Source: Streptomyces shenzhenensis
GTDB lineage: Bacteria; Actinomycetota; Actinomycetes; Streptomycetales; Streptomycetaceae
Length of the DNA: 64,000 nt
Reading direction: 5' to 3'
Assembly (NCBI RefSeq): GCF_003688995.1
Contig: NZ_PENI01000012.1
Location: 170,698 to 234,697 of the forward strand
Under the pieces are notes generated by a model that saw nothing but the letters and a program-made list of their open reading frames with translations, was not told the origin of the DNA and did no database searches. Position numbers and translations under genes: made by a program. Each line of letters opens with the position of its first letter. Position 1 is the stretch's first letter. Shown here in pieces: positions 51,847 to 60,631 of this stretch.

Positions 51847-54477
51847 CTAAAAGAGTCGAGAGTCGATGATGGAGGTTTCGACGGCGCTGGCGATCTCGGT
51901 GGGTACGGGGACGCCGAGTTGGATGGCGGTGGGTGTGTAGAGGTCGGCGGTGACTTCGGGTGTGGTCAGTGACACGAGCAGGCCGTAGGTCATGGGGCGC
52001 CCGACTCGGTTGGCGCTGTTGTTGTACTTCCACCAGCCGCCGGCGGGATAGACGGCGAGTACACCGCAGTCGGCGAGTTCCTGGGCGGTTCCTCGCCAGA
52101 TGTCTGCGTGCAGGCTGCCGCGTTCTCGGTTGGTCGGACCGACGAGCCAGTTGCGGTCGCTGTCGAAGGGCCGGATCGTGGTGCGAGCGTCGTCCTCGGC
52201 CTGGGCGGCTTGTGCAATGCGGCCTTCGAATTGCTGTGTGGTCTCGTAGGGGCCCTTGAGCGCGAAGCGGAGCCGGTGGGATGCGTAGGTGTGCTGTCCG
52301 AGCATGCCCTTGCGGCCTGGATTGGGCTCGATGAAGTAGGAGAGGGTCACCCGCAGCCGGACTTCGGCGGCGCCGAGGTCGAGGAGCTGTTCGCGGGGCC
52401 AGGGCAGTTCGTGGAGTTTGAGTTCGCCGAGGCGGATGTCGCGTCGTTCACGGACGAAGGGCACCAGGGAGCCTTGGATGATCATGGTGACCGCGCTTGC
52501 GGTGCTGGCCAGCACCCGCTCCTCGGTGGGGACGCCCCAGCCGTAGCGTCGCAGCACGGTGCGCGTGAACTGCCCTGCGGAGATCTTGCGGCGTCCGTTC
52601 CGGTTGAAGACGCCTTCGGTCATGGCATCCGTCCACTGGGCCTCATGAACAAGCAGGCCCCGGACCGTCTCCGCCCGCAGGTTCGGGTAGCGGGCATGTG
52701 CCAGGGCGGCCAGGCGGGCGGCTTGGGCGGTCGCCGCGCTCGTGGCGTCAATGGTGGTGAGGAGCTGGCCGAGGTGCGAGCGGGCCGTGGTGGTCAGCGA
52801 GCTCGCGTCGTGGCCGTCGACTCGGGTGACCTCCTGGTCGACGAGGAGGTTGCCTCCTTCCATCACGATGTCAGGTTTGCATGCTGCGGCTTCCTTGAAC
52901 ATCACGGAGGTGCGGCTGTGCGGTGACAGGGTTCCCGGGGCCGCAACGGCGCGGTAGCCGGCGTAGTCCTGGTGGGTGGGTACGTGGTCGATCTCGGTAT
53001 GGGCGCCGACGGTCAGGGCGTTCCACGCCTGGGCGGGGTCTTCGATGCGGGAGGTGTCGCACAGGGCCAGGTGGGTGGAGCTCCCGTCGGCGGCGATAAG
53101 GTCGGTGGCCCGGTGGTCTCGGATGTTGCCGGCCGAGATGACCAGGAGTCGGGATTGGGTGGGCTCGGGAGGGCCCAGTAGATCGATGCGGTCGTCGGTG
53201 ACGGTGATGTCGGTGCCGGCAGCGACAGCGTCCACCGATGCGGACCACAGGGTGGCTGTTCCGTCGGTGCCGTTGCTGTCCGGACCGGACTCGGCGGTCA
53301 CCGCCATACCAAAGACCCGGGTACGCGGATTCTCCGGATCGGCTGTCTCCGCCGTGGCGACGGCCGTCGCGGTCACTTCACCGTGCGGACGGGGAATGTC
53401 GAGTTGCCTGCGTGGGAGGATTTTGACTGTCTCCACGTGGTGGTCGAGCTGGACCGGGGTGAGGGACGTGAGCGCGCTCTCCAGATCTCCGAACGCGGTA
53501 AGACCGGCCATCCTGGTGCCGTGCCCCTGGGGATGGTTGTCGTCCGGCCCCTCCTGGCCCATGACGCTGTGGGCGGCGATGAGCACAGGCCGCAGCAGCG
53601 GGTGCTCCTGATCCACGCCCGTATCGAGCAGAGTGACTACGGGTGCGCCGGTGGAGGCGGGCCTGATCCGGTTCACCAGGTCGGCGACGAAGTCGCGGTG
53701 CAGCTCTCGCAGTGCGCGGCTGTGGAGTTCCTCGGTGAAGGTAGGTTTGCGGATCTCGGACGGGCAGGCGTTGGTACGCAGGATCTGTGTGAGCCCGCGG
53801 ATGCTGGTGTGGACCTGGGCGACCTTGAACTGCGCGATACCGATGGTCCGTTGTGCCACCTGCCATCCGTTGGCCTGTGCCAGCCGGCGCAGGGTCTCCA
53901 CCGCGTCCGAGTCACTGAGCTTGGAGTCGATCCACAGCTCCCACCAGACGTCGGCGCCTTCGTCGGGCAGTGGCAGCTTCTCCTGCCACAGATTCTCGAC
54001 CGTGGCTCGTTCGATCTGCTCGATATTGGCGACGAGTGCAGCGTTTCTGGGGCTGCCGGAGGGACTGTCCTCGGCGGCGAACTGGTCGATCTTCCTCAGC
54101 AGAGTGGGAACTGCACCGTCCGGGATCCAGACGACCGCTTCCTGAGGGTGCTGCTCATCCGCCTCACGGACGTTCATGAGCGTGAGGTCGGACTTGTCGA
54201 GGGAGTCCAGCTTCAGCTCGTGCTCGGGTGCAGCCTGAACGGTCACCGCGAAGCCAGCGGCCCGGTCGCGGTCATCGACGGTCTGACGGTGAAGGAGAGC
54301 CTCGCTCTGTACTTCTTCGACGTCGGTCTTCAGTCGGCTCGCGTGTCCGGCTCGGTCCGCGGACCTGTCCACCAGCTTCGAGGGCTGCACGGCAGGGGCG
54401 GGCGGCCGTGGGGTGAGGGTTCTCGGTGACCAGGGAACCAGGAGATGCGGGGCGCTCGGAGGGGAACCCTCAGGCAT
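51847..54477 (-). CDS. ietS: Subtilisin-like serine protease, IetS-type
   Basis: 876 aa. The S8 triad is visible: Asp285 in VVTLLDTGVD, His319 in QGHGTRMAGL, Ser580 in IDATSAATAQAARLAAL, with oxyanion Asn451 in VISAGN. The N-terminal ~270 residues (e.g. DVWWELWIDSK; FKVAQVHTSIRGLTQILR) and the C-terminal ~250 residues are the extra regions of the large cytosolic subtilases that pair with an AAA ATPase. No signal peptide. ATG at 54477 overlaps the upstream AAA gene by 8 bp. AAA plus subtilase pairs (IetAS) were described as a plasmid toxin-antitoxin-like pair and later as an anti-phage system. Confidence 0.87.
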   Translation of the reverse strand: MPEGSPPSAPHLLVPWSPRTLTPRPPAPAVQPSKLVDRSADRAGHASRLKTDVEEVQSEALLHRQTVDDRDRAAGFAVTVQAAPEHELKLDSLDKSDLTLMNVREADEQHPQEAVVWIPDGAVPTLLRKIDQFAAEDSPSGSPRNAALVANIEQIERATVENLWQEKLPLPDEGADVWWELWIDSKLSDSDAVETLRRLAQANGWQVAQRTIGIAQFKVAQVHTSIRGLTQILRTNACPSEIRKPTFTEELHSRALRELHRDFVADLVNRIRPASTGAPVVTLLDTGVDQEHPLLRPVLIAAHSVMGQEGPDDNHPQGHGTRMAGLTAFGDLESALTSLTPVQLDHHVETVKILPRRQLDIPRPHGEVTATAVATAETADPENPRTRVFGMAVTAESGPDSNGTDGTATLWSASVDAVAAGTDITVTDDRIDLLGPPEPTQSRLLVISAGNIRDHRATDLIAADGSSTHLALCDTSRIEDPAQAWNALTVGAHTEIDHVPTHQDYAGYRAVAAPGTLSPHSRTSVMFKEAAACKPDIVMEGGNLLVDQEVTRVDGHDASSLTTTARSHLGQLLTTIDATSAATAQAARLAALAHARYPNLRAETVRGLLVHEAQWTDAMTEGVFNRNGRRKISAGQFTRTVLRRYGWGVPTEERVLASTASAVTMIIQGSLVPFVRERRDIRLGELKLHELPWPREQLLDLGAAEVRLRVTLSYFIEPNPGRKGMLGQHTYASHRLRFALKGPYETTQQFEGRIAQAAQAEDDARTTIRPFDSDRNWLVGPTNRERGSLHADIWRGTAQELADCGVLAVYPAGGWWKYNNSANRVGRPMTYGLLVSLTTPEVTADLYTPTAIQLGVPVPTEIASAVETSIIDSRLF

Positions 54478-55450
54478 GACGCAGGAGGTGCCTTTCGTTG
54501 AGGGCGTCCCTCAGATGGTCGGCATCGATCGCGTCGCTCCCCCCGAGAATCGCCCGCTTGGCGGCCGCCTCAGCAGCCTTGACCAGCTCAGCGTGACTCA
54601 GCTGCTCTGTGAGAGCAGAGAGATCTGCCCACTTTACTTCTGATGTGTCCATTGCGGCGAGACGTCGTCGAAGAATTTCGATCGCCTGACTGGTCGACGG
54701 CTGGTCATAGACGATCGCCAGATCGAATCGGCGGAAGAGCGCCGTGTCCAGGAGGCGGCGGTGATTGGTCGCGGCCACCACCAGGCTCTCCGCGGGCGCC
54801 TGATCCAGGAAGAGAAGGAAGGAGTTGAGGATACGGCGCGCCTCTCCGACATCGTTGCTGCTGGCGCGGTCCGCTCCCAGCGCATCGAACTCGTCGAAGA
54901 GGTAGACGGCACGGGTCTGTGCAGCGGCGTCGAAGACGAGGCGGAGCTTTGCGGCGGTCTCCCCCATGAACCGGCTGATCAGCCCGTCCAGCCGGATGGT
55001 GAACAGCGGAAGACCGAGCTCACGGGCGAGCGCGGCCGCGGTCATGCTCTTGCCGGTTCCCGGAGGGCCGGACAGCAGCAGCCGATGCACAGGCACGAAG
55101 CCGAAGCGCTCCAGCCGGCCACGCTGGCGCTGTTCATGCAGCACTTTCTCCAGTGCCGTCTGGGTGCTCTCCGCAAGGGTCATATCAGTCAGCTGTGTGG
55201 CGGGGTAATCGGCGGTGAGCAAACTTGCCAGCTCACCGCGCGGCTGCACCACTGGAGTCGGCGTGGACTGGCGGCCGATCTTTTCCGCCCGCGAGGCCTC
55301 AATGACCTCCCGGAGCTCGCCAGCCAGGCGCGTGTGACCCTGGCGTGCAGACTTCGCCGCCACCTGCAGCGCAATGCTGTAGAACCGGTCGTCGTCGCCG
55401 GCAGCGTGTGCATTCAGCATCGCCTTGAGATGATCGGCGCTCGCCGTCAC
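54470..55450 (-). CDS. ietA: AAA+ ATPase, IetA-type
   Basis: 326 aa. A short helical N-terminus (about 1-60) is followed by one AAA+ module: Walker A GPPGTGKS (128-135), Walker B VYLFDEFDA (182-190), sensor 1 ATNH (227-230), arginine finger FRRFD (239-243) and a C-terminal lid. This resembles Cdc48/FtsH-like small AAA proteins that accompany subtilases. GTG at 55450 follows GGGAGG. It overlaps the protease gene, so both are translated together; it probably controls or feeds the protease. Confidence 0.88.
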   Translation of the reverse strand: MTASADHLKAMLNAHAAGDDDRFYSIALQVAAKSARQGHTRLAGELREVIEASRAEKIGRQSTPTPVVQPRGELASLLTADYPATQLTDMTLAESTQTALEKVLHEQRQRGRLERFGFVPVHRLLLSGPPGTGKSMTAAALARELGLPLFTIRLDGLISRFMGETAAKLRLVFDAAAQTRAVYLFDEFDALGADRASSNDVGEARRILNSFLLFLDQAPAESLVVAATNHRRLLDTALFRRFDLAIVYDQPSTSQAIEILRRRLAAMDTSEVKWADLSALTEQLSHAELVKAAEAAAKRAILGGSDAIDADHLRDALNERHLLRHA

Positions 55451-55726
55451 GGTCCACGCCTCCCTCGCTCCTAGGTCCAGATACCGTAACGCGGACCTCA
55501 GACAGTCAGCATGTCAGGCTCCGGCACCCGGACCACATCATGATTCTCGCCAACCGGCGCCTCGACAGGCCCTGCGCCTGCCAAGAAACTCATCCTTCCT
55601 GGTGGGGGCTGGTGTACGGGTGGTGTCGAGCCCGGGCGTTTGGGCGGGTGCTCTGGGTACCTGGTGAGTGCCCCGGCAGGATGATCTGTCGTACTGCTTC
55701 GGCTTGCCTGCCCGTATGTGGCGAAC

Positions 55727-56107
55727 GTGTTCGCCCTGCTGCGGCTGCTGCCGGTGAGCAACCAGGACACGGACACGGAGATCCTCGCGCTGCGTCATCA
55801 GATCACCCGTGCTGGAACGCCGGCCCGGTCGGGACCGGGTGCGGTTCGCCCCGAGTGACCGGGTGTTCCTGGCCGCGCCACTGCACCGGCTCCCGCGCGG
55901 TGTGCTGCGCCGGGCACGGCTGCTGGTGCGCCCCGACACTGTGCTGCACTGGCACCGTGACCTGGTCTCGCACCGCAACACGGCCCATTCCCGGCCAGGG
56001 GCGTGCGGCTCGGCCGCGTACCGCATGCCCGATCCGCCTTCCCGTGCCGCGTCCGGCGCGGGAGAATCCGCCGGGGCTACCGGCGCCATCCAAGGCGAGC
56101 TGTTGGT
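55727..56107 (+). pseudogene. DDE integrase-core protein remnant at the right edge
   Basis: Frame 1 reads VFALLRLLPVSNQDTDTEIL, ALRHQIT; after a single-base shift it continues VLERRPGRDRVRFAPSDRVF, LRRARLLVRPDTVLHWHRDL. Later pieces correspond to the ARENP and GELLVL motifs found in Streptomyces integrase-core transposases. The reading runs to GELLVL, where sequence switches to the radical SAM gene at the right direct repeat. Truncated and frameshifted. Confidence 0.75.
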
Positions 56108-56119
56108 CCTGTGTGTACT
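56108..56119 (+). repeat. Island boundary direct repeat, right copy
   Basis: CCTGTGTGTACT, identical to 38117-38128, the two copies being 17,991 bp apart. The first four bases may equally belong to the integrase remnant (GTCCTG), so microhomology is possible. Confidence 0.75.
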
Positions 56120-56943
56120 GCTTCGCCCGCAAGACGCACAGCTACCTGGACCTCGACACCGGGATCGGCTTCGACACCCAGATCGTGGTCAAGGTGAACG
56201 CGCCCGAGCTGCTGCGCCGCCAGCTCGGCTCCGCGCGCTGGCAGGGCGAGCACATCGCGATGGGCACGAACGTCGACTGCTACCAGCGCGCCGAGGGCCG
56301 CTACGGCCTGATGCCGGGCATCATCGCCGCGCTGCGCGACCGCGCGAACCCGTTCTCGATCCTGACCAAGGGCACGCTGATCCTGCGCGACCTGGACCTG
56401 CTCAAGCAGGCGTCGGAGGTGACGGACGTCGGCATCTCCGTCTCCGTCGGCTTCACCGACCCCGGCCTGTGGCGCACCGTGGAGCCGGGCACACCCGCGC
56501 CCGAACGCCGCCTCGACGTGGTGCGGACCCTCGGCGAGCACGGCATCGGCTGTGGCGTGCTGATGGCGCCGGTGGTCCCGTTCCTGAGCGACCACCCGGC
56601 CCAACTGCGGGCCACCGTACGGGCGATCGCGGCCGCCGGGGCGACCTCCGTCACCCCGCTGGTGCTGCATCTGCGGCCCGGGGCCCGCGAGTGGTTCATG
56701 GCCTGGCTCGGGCAGCACCACCCGCACCTGGTGCGCCGTTACGAGCGGCTGTACGCGGAGGGCTCCTATGCGCCGAAGTGGTACCAGCGCCGGATCACCC
56801 GTCAGGTGCACGAGCTGGCCCGGGAGTACGGCATCGGTCCCACGCGCGCGGGGATGCCGCGCCGCATCCGGCCGCCGGAGCCGGTGCTGCCGCCGGCCCA
56901 GGGAACGGAGACGGCCGAGCCGGTCCAACTCACGCTGATCTGA
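56109..56943 (+). pseudogene. Rv2578c-type radical SAM protein, C-terminal fragment
   Basis: Continues the fragment at 37891-38128: CVYCFARKTHSYLDLDTGIG, then VKVNAPELLRRQLGSARWQG, IAMGTNVDCYQRAEGRYGLM, FSILTKGTLILRDLDLL, ISVSVGFTDPGLWRTVEPG, and the C-terminal Rv2578c-type region to VQLTLI. The third cluster cysteine (VYCF) is here. It has no start codon or ribosome binding site of its own, so it is unlikely to be made. Joined to the left part it would give a normal full-length family member. Function of the family is uncharacterised. Confidence 0.93.
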
Positions 56944-57031
56944 GAGCGTTCGAGCGCATCCAGCGGCCCAATTGGGTCAACTATCACCAGAACAGGTTCT
57001 TTCGGGCGTCCATTCCGGGACGATGCGGCGA

Positions 57032-57075
57032 GGACCGCGCCCCTCGCGGTCCGGATCCCTCCGTCCTGAGAGGAC
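57032..57075 (+). promoter_or_regulatory. Leader hairpins before the S33 peptidase gene
   Basis: GGACCGCG (57032-57039) pairs with CGCGGTCC (57045-57052) around CCCCT. A second small hairpin, GTCCT-GAG-AGGAC, spans the Shine-Dalgarno bases AGAGGA just before the ATG at 57079. The first may end read-through from the radical SAM fragment; the second could limit translation. Confidence 0.45.
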
Positions 57076-57078
57076 GCA

Positions 57079-58701
57079 ATGAGAACACGCGCTGCCGTGC
57101 TGTGCGGTGCCGCCGTCGTCGTGGCCGGGTCGCTCACGGCCGTCCCCGCCGGCGCGAACCCGCGGCACGCCGCGACGGGCGCCCCGGCCGCCCCCGTCAC
57201 CGCCACCGCCCCTTCCGGTCCTGCCGCTTCGGCCGCGAAGCTCACCTGGAAGGAGTGCGGCACCACCGATTATCCGGCGCTCCAGTGCGCGTCTCTCAAG
57301 GTGCCCCTCGACCACGCGCACCCGCAGGGAAGGCAGATCACGCTCGCGCTCTCCCGCGTCCCGCACACCGCCGCGACCTCCCAGGGCCCGCTGCTGGTCA
57401 ACCCGGGCGGCCCCGGCGGCAGCGGTCTGTCGCTCGCCGGTTTCGTCGCGTCCGCGCTGCCCGAGGCGGTGGCGGCCCAGTACGACGTCATCGGCTTCGA
57501 CCCGCGCGGCGTCGGCAGGAGCACGCCCGCCCTGGACTGCCGGCCCGGCCACTTCGACGCGGTGCGGCCCGACTCGGTGCCGGGCACGCCCGCGATCGAG
57601 CGGGCCAACCTCACCCGGGTGCGGGCGTTCGCCGCGGACTGCGGCAAGAAGTACGCGGACGTACTGCCGTACATCGACACCGTGAGCACCGCACGGGACC
57701 TGGACCTGATCCGGCGGGCCCTCGGCGCGCAGCGCATCAACTACCTCGGCTACTCGTACGGCACCTACCTGGGCGCGGTCTACGCGAAGCTGTATCCGGA
57801 GCGGGTGCGCCGCCTGGTGCTGGACTCGGTCGTCGACCCGACCGGCGTCTGGTACGAGGACAACCTCACCCAGGACCACGCCTTCGACGACCGCCACCGC
57901 GCCCTGATGGCCTGGATCGCCGAGCACGACTCCGTGTACCGGCTCGGCACCGACCCCGCGGCGGTCGAGGCCGAGTGGTACGCGATGCGGGCGGCGCTGG
58001 CCGCGAAGCCGGCGGGCGGCAAGGTCGGCGCCGCCGAGCTGGAGGACACCTTCATGCCGGGCGGCTACTACGACGGCTACTGGCCCCCGCTCGCCGAGGC
58101 GTTCGCGGCGTACGTGCACGACAAGAAGATCGGCCCGCTGGTGGCGGCGTACGAGGACTTCGGCGCCGTGGACGGGTCCGACGACAACGGCTTCAGCGTC
58201 TACTCGGCGGTGCAGTGCCGTGACGCCGCCTGGCCGCGCGACTGGAACCGGTGGCACCGGGACACCTGGGCGGTGTACCAGAAGGCACCGTTCATGGCCT
58301 GGAACAACACCTGGTACAACGCGTCGTGCGCCTTCTGGCCCACCGGCACCCTGCGACCGGTGAACATCGCCAACGGCAAGCTGCCGCCGGCGCTGCTGTT
58401 CCAGGCGACGGACGACGCGGCCACTCCGTACGAGGGCGGCGTGACGGTCCACCGCCTGCTCCGCGGTTCCAGCCTGGTGGTCGAGCAGGGCGGCGGGAAC
58501 CATGGCGTCACCCTGAGCGGGAACGCCTGCCTCGACGAGCATCTGGCCCGCTATCTGACCGACGGCACGGTGCCACGAGGCGGCGGCGCGGCGGACGCGG
58601 TGTGCTCGCGGACACCCGGTCCCGAGCCGCTCGGCACCAAGGGGGCGTCCACCGCGGCCCGCGGCTCGGCCCTGCACGGCCTGCTCGGCTTCCGCGGCTG
58701 A
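57079..58701 (+). CDS. Secreted alpha/beta-hydrolase, S33 tripeptidyl aminopeptidase-like (TAP-like)
   Basis: 540 aa. A signal peptide (MRTRAAVLCGAAVVVAGSLT, then AVPAGANP) precedes an alpha/beta-hydrolase domain with LVNPGGPGGSG (oxyanion) and the nucleophile elbow GYSYGTYLG (Ser226). A TAP-like C-terminal domain carries the acid in FQATDDAATPYEGG and His in GGGNHGVTL. Streptomyces homologues (SlpD/Tap-type) trim tripeptides from secreted proteins or peptides. The protein acts outside the cell. ATG at 57079 follows AGAGGA. The mature enzyme appears intact. Confidence 0.9.
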   Translation: MRTRAAVLCGAAVVVAGSLTAVPAGANPRHAATGAPAAPVTATAPSGPAASAAKLTWKECGTTDYPALQCASLKVPLDHAHPQGRQITLALSRVPHTAATSQGPLLVNPGGPGGSGLSLAGFVASALPEAVAAQYDVIGFDPRGVGRSTPALDCRPGHFDAVRPDSVPGTPAIERANLTRVRAFAADCGKKYADVLPYIDTVSTARDLDLIRRALGAQRINYLGYSYGTYLGAVYAKLYPERVRRLVLDSVVDPTGVWYEDNLTQDHAFDDRHRALMAWIAEHDSVYRLGTDPAAVEAEWYAMRAALAAKPAGGKVGAAELEDTFMPGGYYDGYWPPLAEAFAAYVHDKKIGPLVAAYEDFGAVDGSDDNGFSVYSAVQCRDAAWPRDWNRWHRDTWAVYQKAPFMAWNNTWYNASCAFWPTGTLRPVNIANGKLPPALLFQATDDAATPYEGGVTVHRLLRGSSLVVEQGGGNHGVTLSGNACLDEHLARYLTDGTVPRGGGAADAVCSRTPGPEPLGTKGASTAARGSALHGLLGFRG

Positions 58702-58762
58702 GCACCGCACGATCCCGCGGCCCCGCGGGGGCGTTGTCGGACCCCTGGTCCACCATGGACGC

Positions 58763-59161
58763 ATGAGTGAGCCGATCAGGATTCCCGCCCCCGACGGGGT
58801 CGCCCCCGCCGCGCAGTACGCCCATGTCGTGGCCGCCACCGGCCGCTTCGTCGCCGTCTCCGGCCAACTCGCCCTGGACGGGGACGGCGTGCTCGTCGGC
58901 GCGGGCGACCCGGCGGCCCAGGCCCGCCAGGTGTTCGAGAACCTGCGGCGCTGCCTGGCCGCCGCCGGCGCGGACTTCGCGGACGTCGTCAAACTCACCT
59001 ACTTCGTCACGGACATGGCCCATATGCCCGCGATCCGCGCCGCCCGCGCTGCGCACATACCCGACGACCGGCTGCCGGCGGCGTCCGCCGTGCAGGTCGC
59101 CGCGCTGGTGCGCCCGGAGTTCCTGATGGAGATCGAGGCGTTCGCGGTGGTGGCCGAGTGA
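58763..59161 (+). CDS. RidA (YjgF/YER057c/UK114) family protein
   Basis: 132 aa, the usual single-domain size. The start PDGVAPAAQYAHVVAATGRF, VAVSGQLALDGDG, VFENLRRCLAAAGADFADVV, KLTYFVTDM and AASAVQVAALVRPEFLMEIE follow the RidA pattern. The deaminase-type Arg near position 105 is not obvious, since RLPAASAVQV replaces the usual R(P)A(S/R)xxVxV. Members hydrolyse reactive enamines and imines. The stop overlaps the GNAT start (GTGA), so the pair is coupled. Confidence 0.87.
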   Translation: MSEPIRIPAPDGVAPAAQYAHVVAATGRFVAVSGQLALDGDGVLVGAGDPAAQARQVFENLRRCLAAAGADFADVVKLTYFVTDMAHMPAIRAARAAHIPDDRLPAASAVQVAALVRPEFLMEIEAFAVVAE

Positions 59162-59682
59162 CCGTGCCACTGGTGCGGCCCATGGCGCTCGCCGACTGCG
59201 ACCGCGTCGCCGAGATCCGCGTCCACGGCTGGCAGCACGCCTACCGCAACCTCCTGCCCCAGCCCCGCCTCGACACGCTCAGCGTGTCGGCGGACGCCGA
59301 GCGGCGGCGCGCGCACTTCGGCGACGGGACGGGCCCGGTGCGGAACCTGGTGGCCGAACGGGACGGCGAGATCGTCGGCTGGGCGGCGCACGGGCCGTAC
59401 CGGGACGGTGACGCGCGTACCGCCGACGCCGAGTTGTACGCGCTGTACGTCGACCCCGGGCGGCTGGGGAGCGGCATCGGGCGGGCGCTGCTGACGGAGT
59501 CGGTCCGGCAGCGCGCGGGCGCGGGCCATCCGCGGATGTTCCTGTGGGTGCTGAAGGGGAACGCGCGCGCCCGGCGCTTCTACGAGCGGGCCGGGTTCCG
59601 GCCGGACGGCGCCGAGGAGCCCTTCGACGTGGACGGCGTGCAGGTGCCCGAGGTGCGGTACGTGCGGACACTGGCCGCCTGA
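59158..59682 (+). CDS. GNAT-family N-acetyltransferase
   Basis: 174 aa. VRPMALADCDRVAEIRVHGW at the N-terminus, LVAERDGEIVGWAAHGPYRD, then the acetyl-CoA site ELYALYVDPGRLGSGIGRAL and LWVLKGNARARRFYERAGFR. A clear single GNAT domain; acceptor unknown. GTG at 59158 overlaps the RidA stop. Convergent with the HEAT-repeat gene, leaving only 7 bp between them. Confidence 0.9.
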   Translation: MTVPLVRPMALADCDRVAEIRVHGWQHAYRNLLPQPRLDTLSVSADAERRRAHFGDGTGPVRNLVAERDGEIVGWAAHGPYRDGDARTADAELYALYVDPGRLGSGIGRALLTESVRQRAGAGHPRMFLWVLKGNARARRFYERAGFRPDGAEEPFDVDGVQVPEVRYVRTLAA

Positions 59683-59689
59683 CGGGGCG

Positions 59690-60265
59690 TCATCTTCGTG
59701 TGGGGAGCCGGGTCAGGGCGTGTGCCGCGGCCTCGGCGAGCGCCGGGTGGGCCAGGGCCTCGTTGAGGACGGTCCTGGCGCGGGGGTCGCCGAGCGTGCC
59801 GAGCCCCTCCACACAGGCGAGGGCCACTCGGCGGTAGGGGTCGTGCGGGCGCAGCCGCCGCTCCAGGGTGGTGATCAGCGCCGGCACGGACTCGGGGGCG
59901 CGCAGTTCCGCCAGCAGCCGGACCGGGTGCAGGGCGTAGGCGACGCGCAGTTCGTTGGTGGCGAGGGCGGCGGCGGCGCGGGCCGTGCGCGGGTCGCTGA
60001 GGCGGGCGAGGGCGTGGGCGGCGGAGGCACAGCGCGGCGGATCACGGTGGTTGAGCAGCAGCACGAGCGCCTCGAAGGCCCGCCGGTCGCCCGCGACGCC
60101 CAGCCGGAACGCGGCCAGTTCCCTGGCCCACAGCGGCTGTCCGGCCGCGACGAGCACCTCCGCGAGTTCGTCGAGGTCGTCCGTCGCGGCCAGCCGCTGG
60201 TACGCAGCCGCTCCGCGTGACTCCTGCCGTAAGCGCTCCGTGAGCGATCGCAACTCTTCGTCCAC
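59690..60265 (-). CDS. HEAT-repeat protein
   Basis: 191-aa all-helical protein with HEAT/PBS-lyase-like repeats (LWARELAAFRLGVAGDRRAF, CASAAHALARLSDPRTARAA, VALACVEGLGTLGDPRARTV, LAEAAAHALTRLP). Such proteins are scaffolds for protein-protein contact; no partner is indicated. ATG at 60265. Divergent from the acyl-CoA dehydrogenase gene over a 366-bp gap. Confidence 0.83.
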   Translation of the reverse strand: MDEELRSLTERLRQESRGAAAYQRLAATDDLDELAEVLVAAGQPLWARELAAFRLGVAGDRRAFEALVLLLNHRDPPRCASAAHALARLSDPRTARAAAALATNELRVAYALHPVRLLAELRAPESVPALITTLERRLRPHDPYRRVALACVEGLGTLGDPRARTVLNEALAHPALAEAAAHALTRLPTRR

Positions 60266-60355
60266 GCGTCACAGACTAGGCGTGCCGCGCGGCGCCGGGG
60301 GCCCACATGGCAAACCGCGTTCCGCTACGGGCGGGCGTGGGGGGCTGGCGCGCTC

Positions 60356-60394
60356 GTTACCCACCGGTTAAGCTCAGACGAGCGAGTTACCCAC
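60356..60394. promoter_or_regulatory. Direct repeats in the hydroxyacyl-CoA dehydrogenase promoter region
   Basis: GTTACCCAC occurs at 60356-60364 and again at 60386-60394, exactly 30 bp (three helical turns) apart. The first is followed by CGGTTAA and the second is within CGAGTTACCCACTCG, a near palindrome. A regulator binding site is plausible, but its identity is unknown. The rest of the 366-bp gap shows nothing further. Confidence 0.4.
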
Positions 60395-60631
60395 TCGCGC
60401 CCGCTCGCGACGGTTTGGTGACGCAGCCGTCGTGGGCGTAGGTCGGTTCGGTACCCCGTGTACCGCCGTACGACCCGGCTTCGGGACAGAGCCGGTCGGC
60501 CTCAACCGCTTCCTGGGCGGGTGTGCCCGCAGTCCGGGCGGCACCCGCACTCCTTTGCGCACCCCGTGCGCCCCCGGCGTACCAGGGGCGCGTCTCCCGT
60601 CGTCACCCTCATTCATTCCTGGAGTCCCGCG

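Noticed and set aside
55540..56108. Read-through start for the C-terminal radical SAM fragment
   Set aside because: An open frame extends upstream of CVYCFARK, but it is integrase-remnant sequence in the wrong frame without a ribosome binding site.
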